DNA of 64,000 nt, from contig CM060108.1 in assembly GCA_030522415.1 (NCBI GenBank), forward strand, positions 55,566,952 through 55,630,951, read 5' to 3'. Position 1 is the first letter of the stretch; each line of letters begins with the position of its first letter. Shown in pieces: positions 63,613-64,000 of this stretch. This DNA comes from Channallabes apus (lineage: Eukaryota; Chordata; Actinopteri; Siluriformes; Clariidae). Made by a program: the position numbers and the translations under genes. The notes under the pieces were generated by a model. That model made no database searches. It was not told the DNA's origin and saw nothing but the letters and a program-made list of their open reading frames with translations.

Positions 63613-64000
63613 TAAGCAGCAGCAACAGGTATCCGAGGTGCTTATGGCTACTTTTACACTGCCAGGTAAATGTGACCCAATTCCGATTTTTTGCTCATAT
63701 GTGACACATATCAGATATGTTCTATGTCCGTGTAAACAGGAAAAAAATTCATGCATTCCGATATTTCGAGATCGGTTTCAGGCCTCCTTCATATGTGGAA
63801 ATAAATCGGATATAAATCAGATATGTGCTAATGTGATTGTCATGTTAACAGACAGATCGGATTTCCTGAGGCATTGTGTGCTGTCCGTCATTAAAACAGT
63901 GACATCTTCGCGGTTTAATGACGTAATGTTATTCTCCGGTGGAAGCGCGTGTGGAATGATGACATCGCAGGTGACATGGAAGAGGAAAAGACCCCCCCCC
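63613..64000. other. Unassigned, possible DNA-transposon end at window edge
   Basis: The words TTTTACACTGCCAGGTAAATG and (A)TCGGAT(T/A) repeated several times (63680-63860) look like a subterminal repeat region of a hAT-type element, but the other end lies outside the window. Ends in a C run at 63992-64000. Confidence 0.25.

Overview
The window looks like a gene-poor, transposon-packed piece of a teleost fish genome. The signs are L2 LINEs with (TTGAA)n tails, Rex1-type LINEs, Tc1-like and hAT DNA transposons, a BEL/Pao element, Ty3/Gypsy elements, long CA/TA microsatellites and a spliced fish-type C-type lectin gene. The species cannot be named from the sequence. Only one host protein gene is well supported. 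The family labels L2-A and L2-B are mine.

Layout. 1-4.8 kb: L2-A LINE (+), cut by the window edge. 4.8-8.34 kb: 5'-truncated I/Nimb-type LINE with RNase H (+). 8.34-10.36 kb: truncated Ty3/Gypsy (-) with one LTR. 10.36-14.33 kb: L2-A (-) split by an L2-B 3' fragment. 15.1-19.2 kb: Tc1-like end, then L2-B (+) split by a Rex1 fragment (-). 19.7-21.07 kb: Rex1 (+). 21-25 kb: mostly unassigned DNA. 25.08-27.85 kb: hAT-like element carrying an intact-looking Tc1 transposon. 28.9-29.7 kb: fold-back MITE with a tRNA-type SINE in its loop. 31.1-38.9 kb (-): five-exon C-type lectin gene whose 6.3-kb second intron holds a tRNA-Ile-like/LINE-tail chimera, a hAT MITE and a possible small transcript with a YY1-type promoter. 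40.8-42.2 kb: L2-type and Rex1 3' fragments. 43.4-50.6 kb: Ty3/Gypsy element (+) whose Gag resembles the PNMA family. 50.6-55.9 kb: near-full-length L2 that is a mosaic of L2-A and L2-B. 55.9-62.3 kb: BEL/Pao element (+) interrupted by a second, internally deleted BEL/Pao (-) with a 5-bp target duplication. 62.5-64 kb: Tc1-like remnant, tRNA-like sequence and unassigned DNA.

How parts relate. Nested insertions give a relative order of events: L2 into a Gypsy LTR and Gypsy into a BEL LTR fragment; Rex1 into L2-B; L2-B into L2-A; Tc1 into hAT; BEL into BEL. Almost all element ORFs carry stops, frameshifts or lost catalytic residues. The exception is the Tc1 transposase. The lectin gene has a reading frame that stays open with matching splice phases across all five exons.
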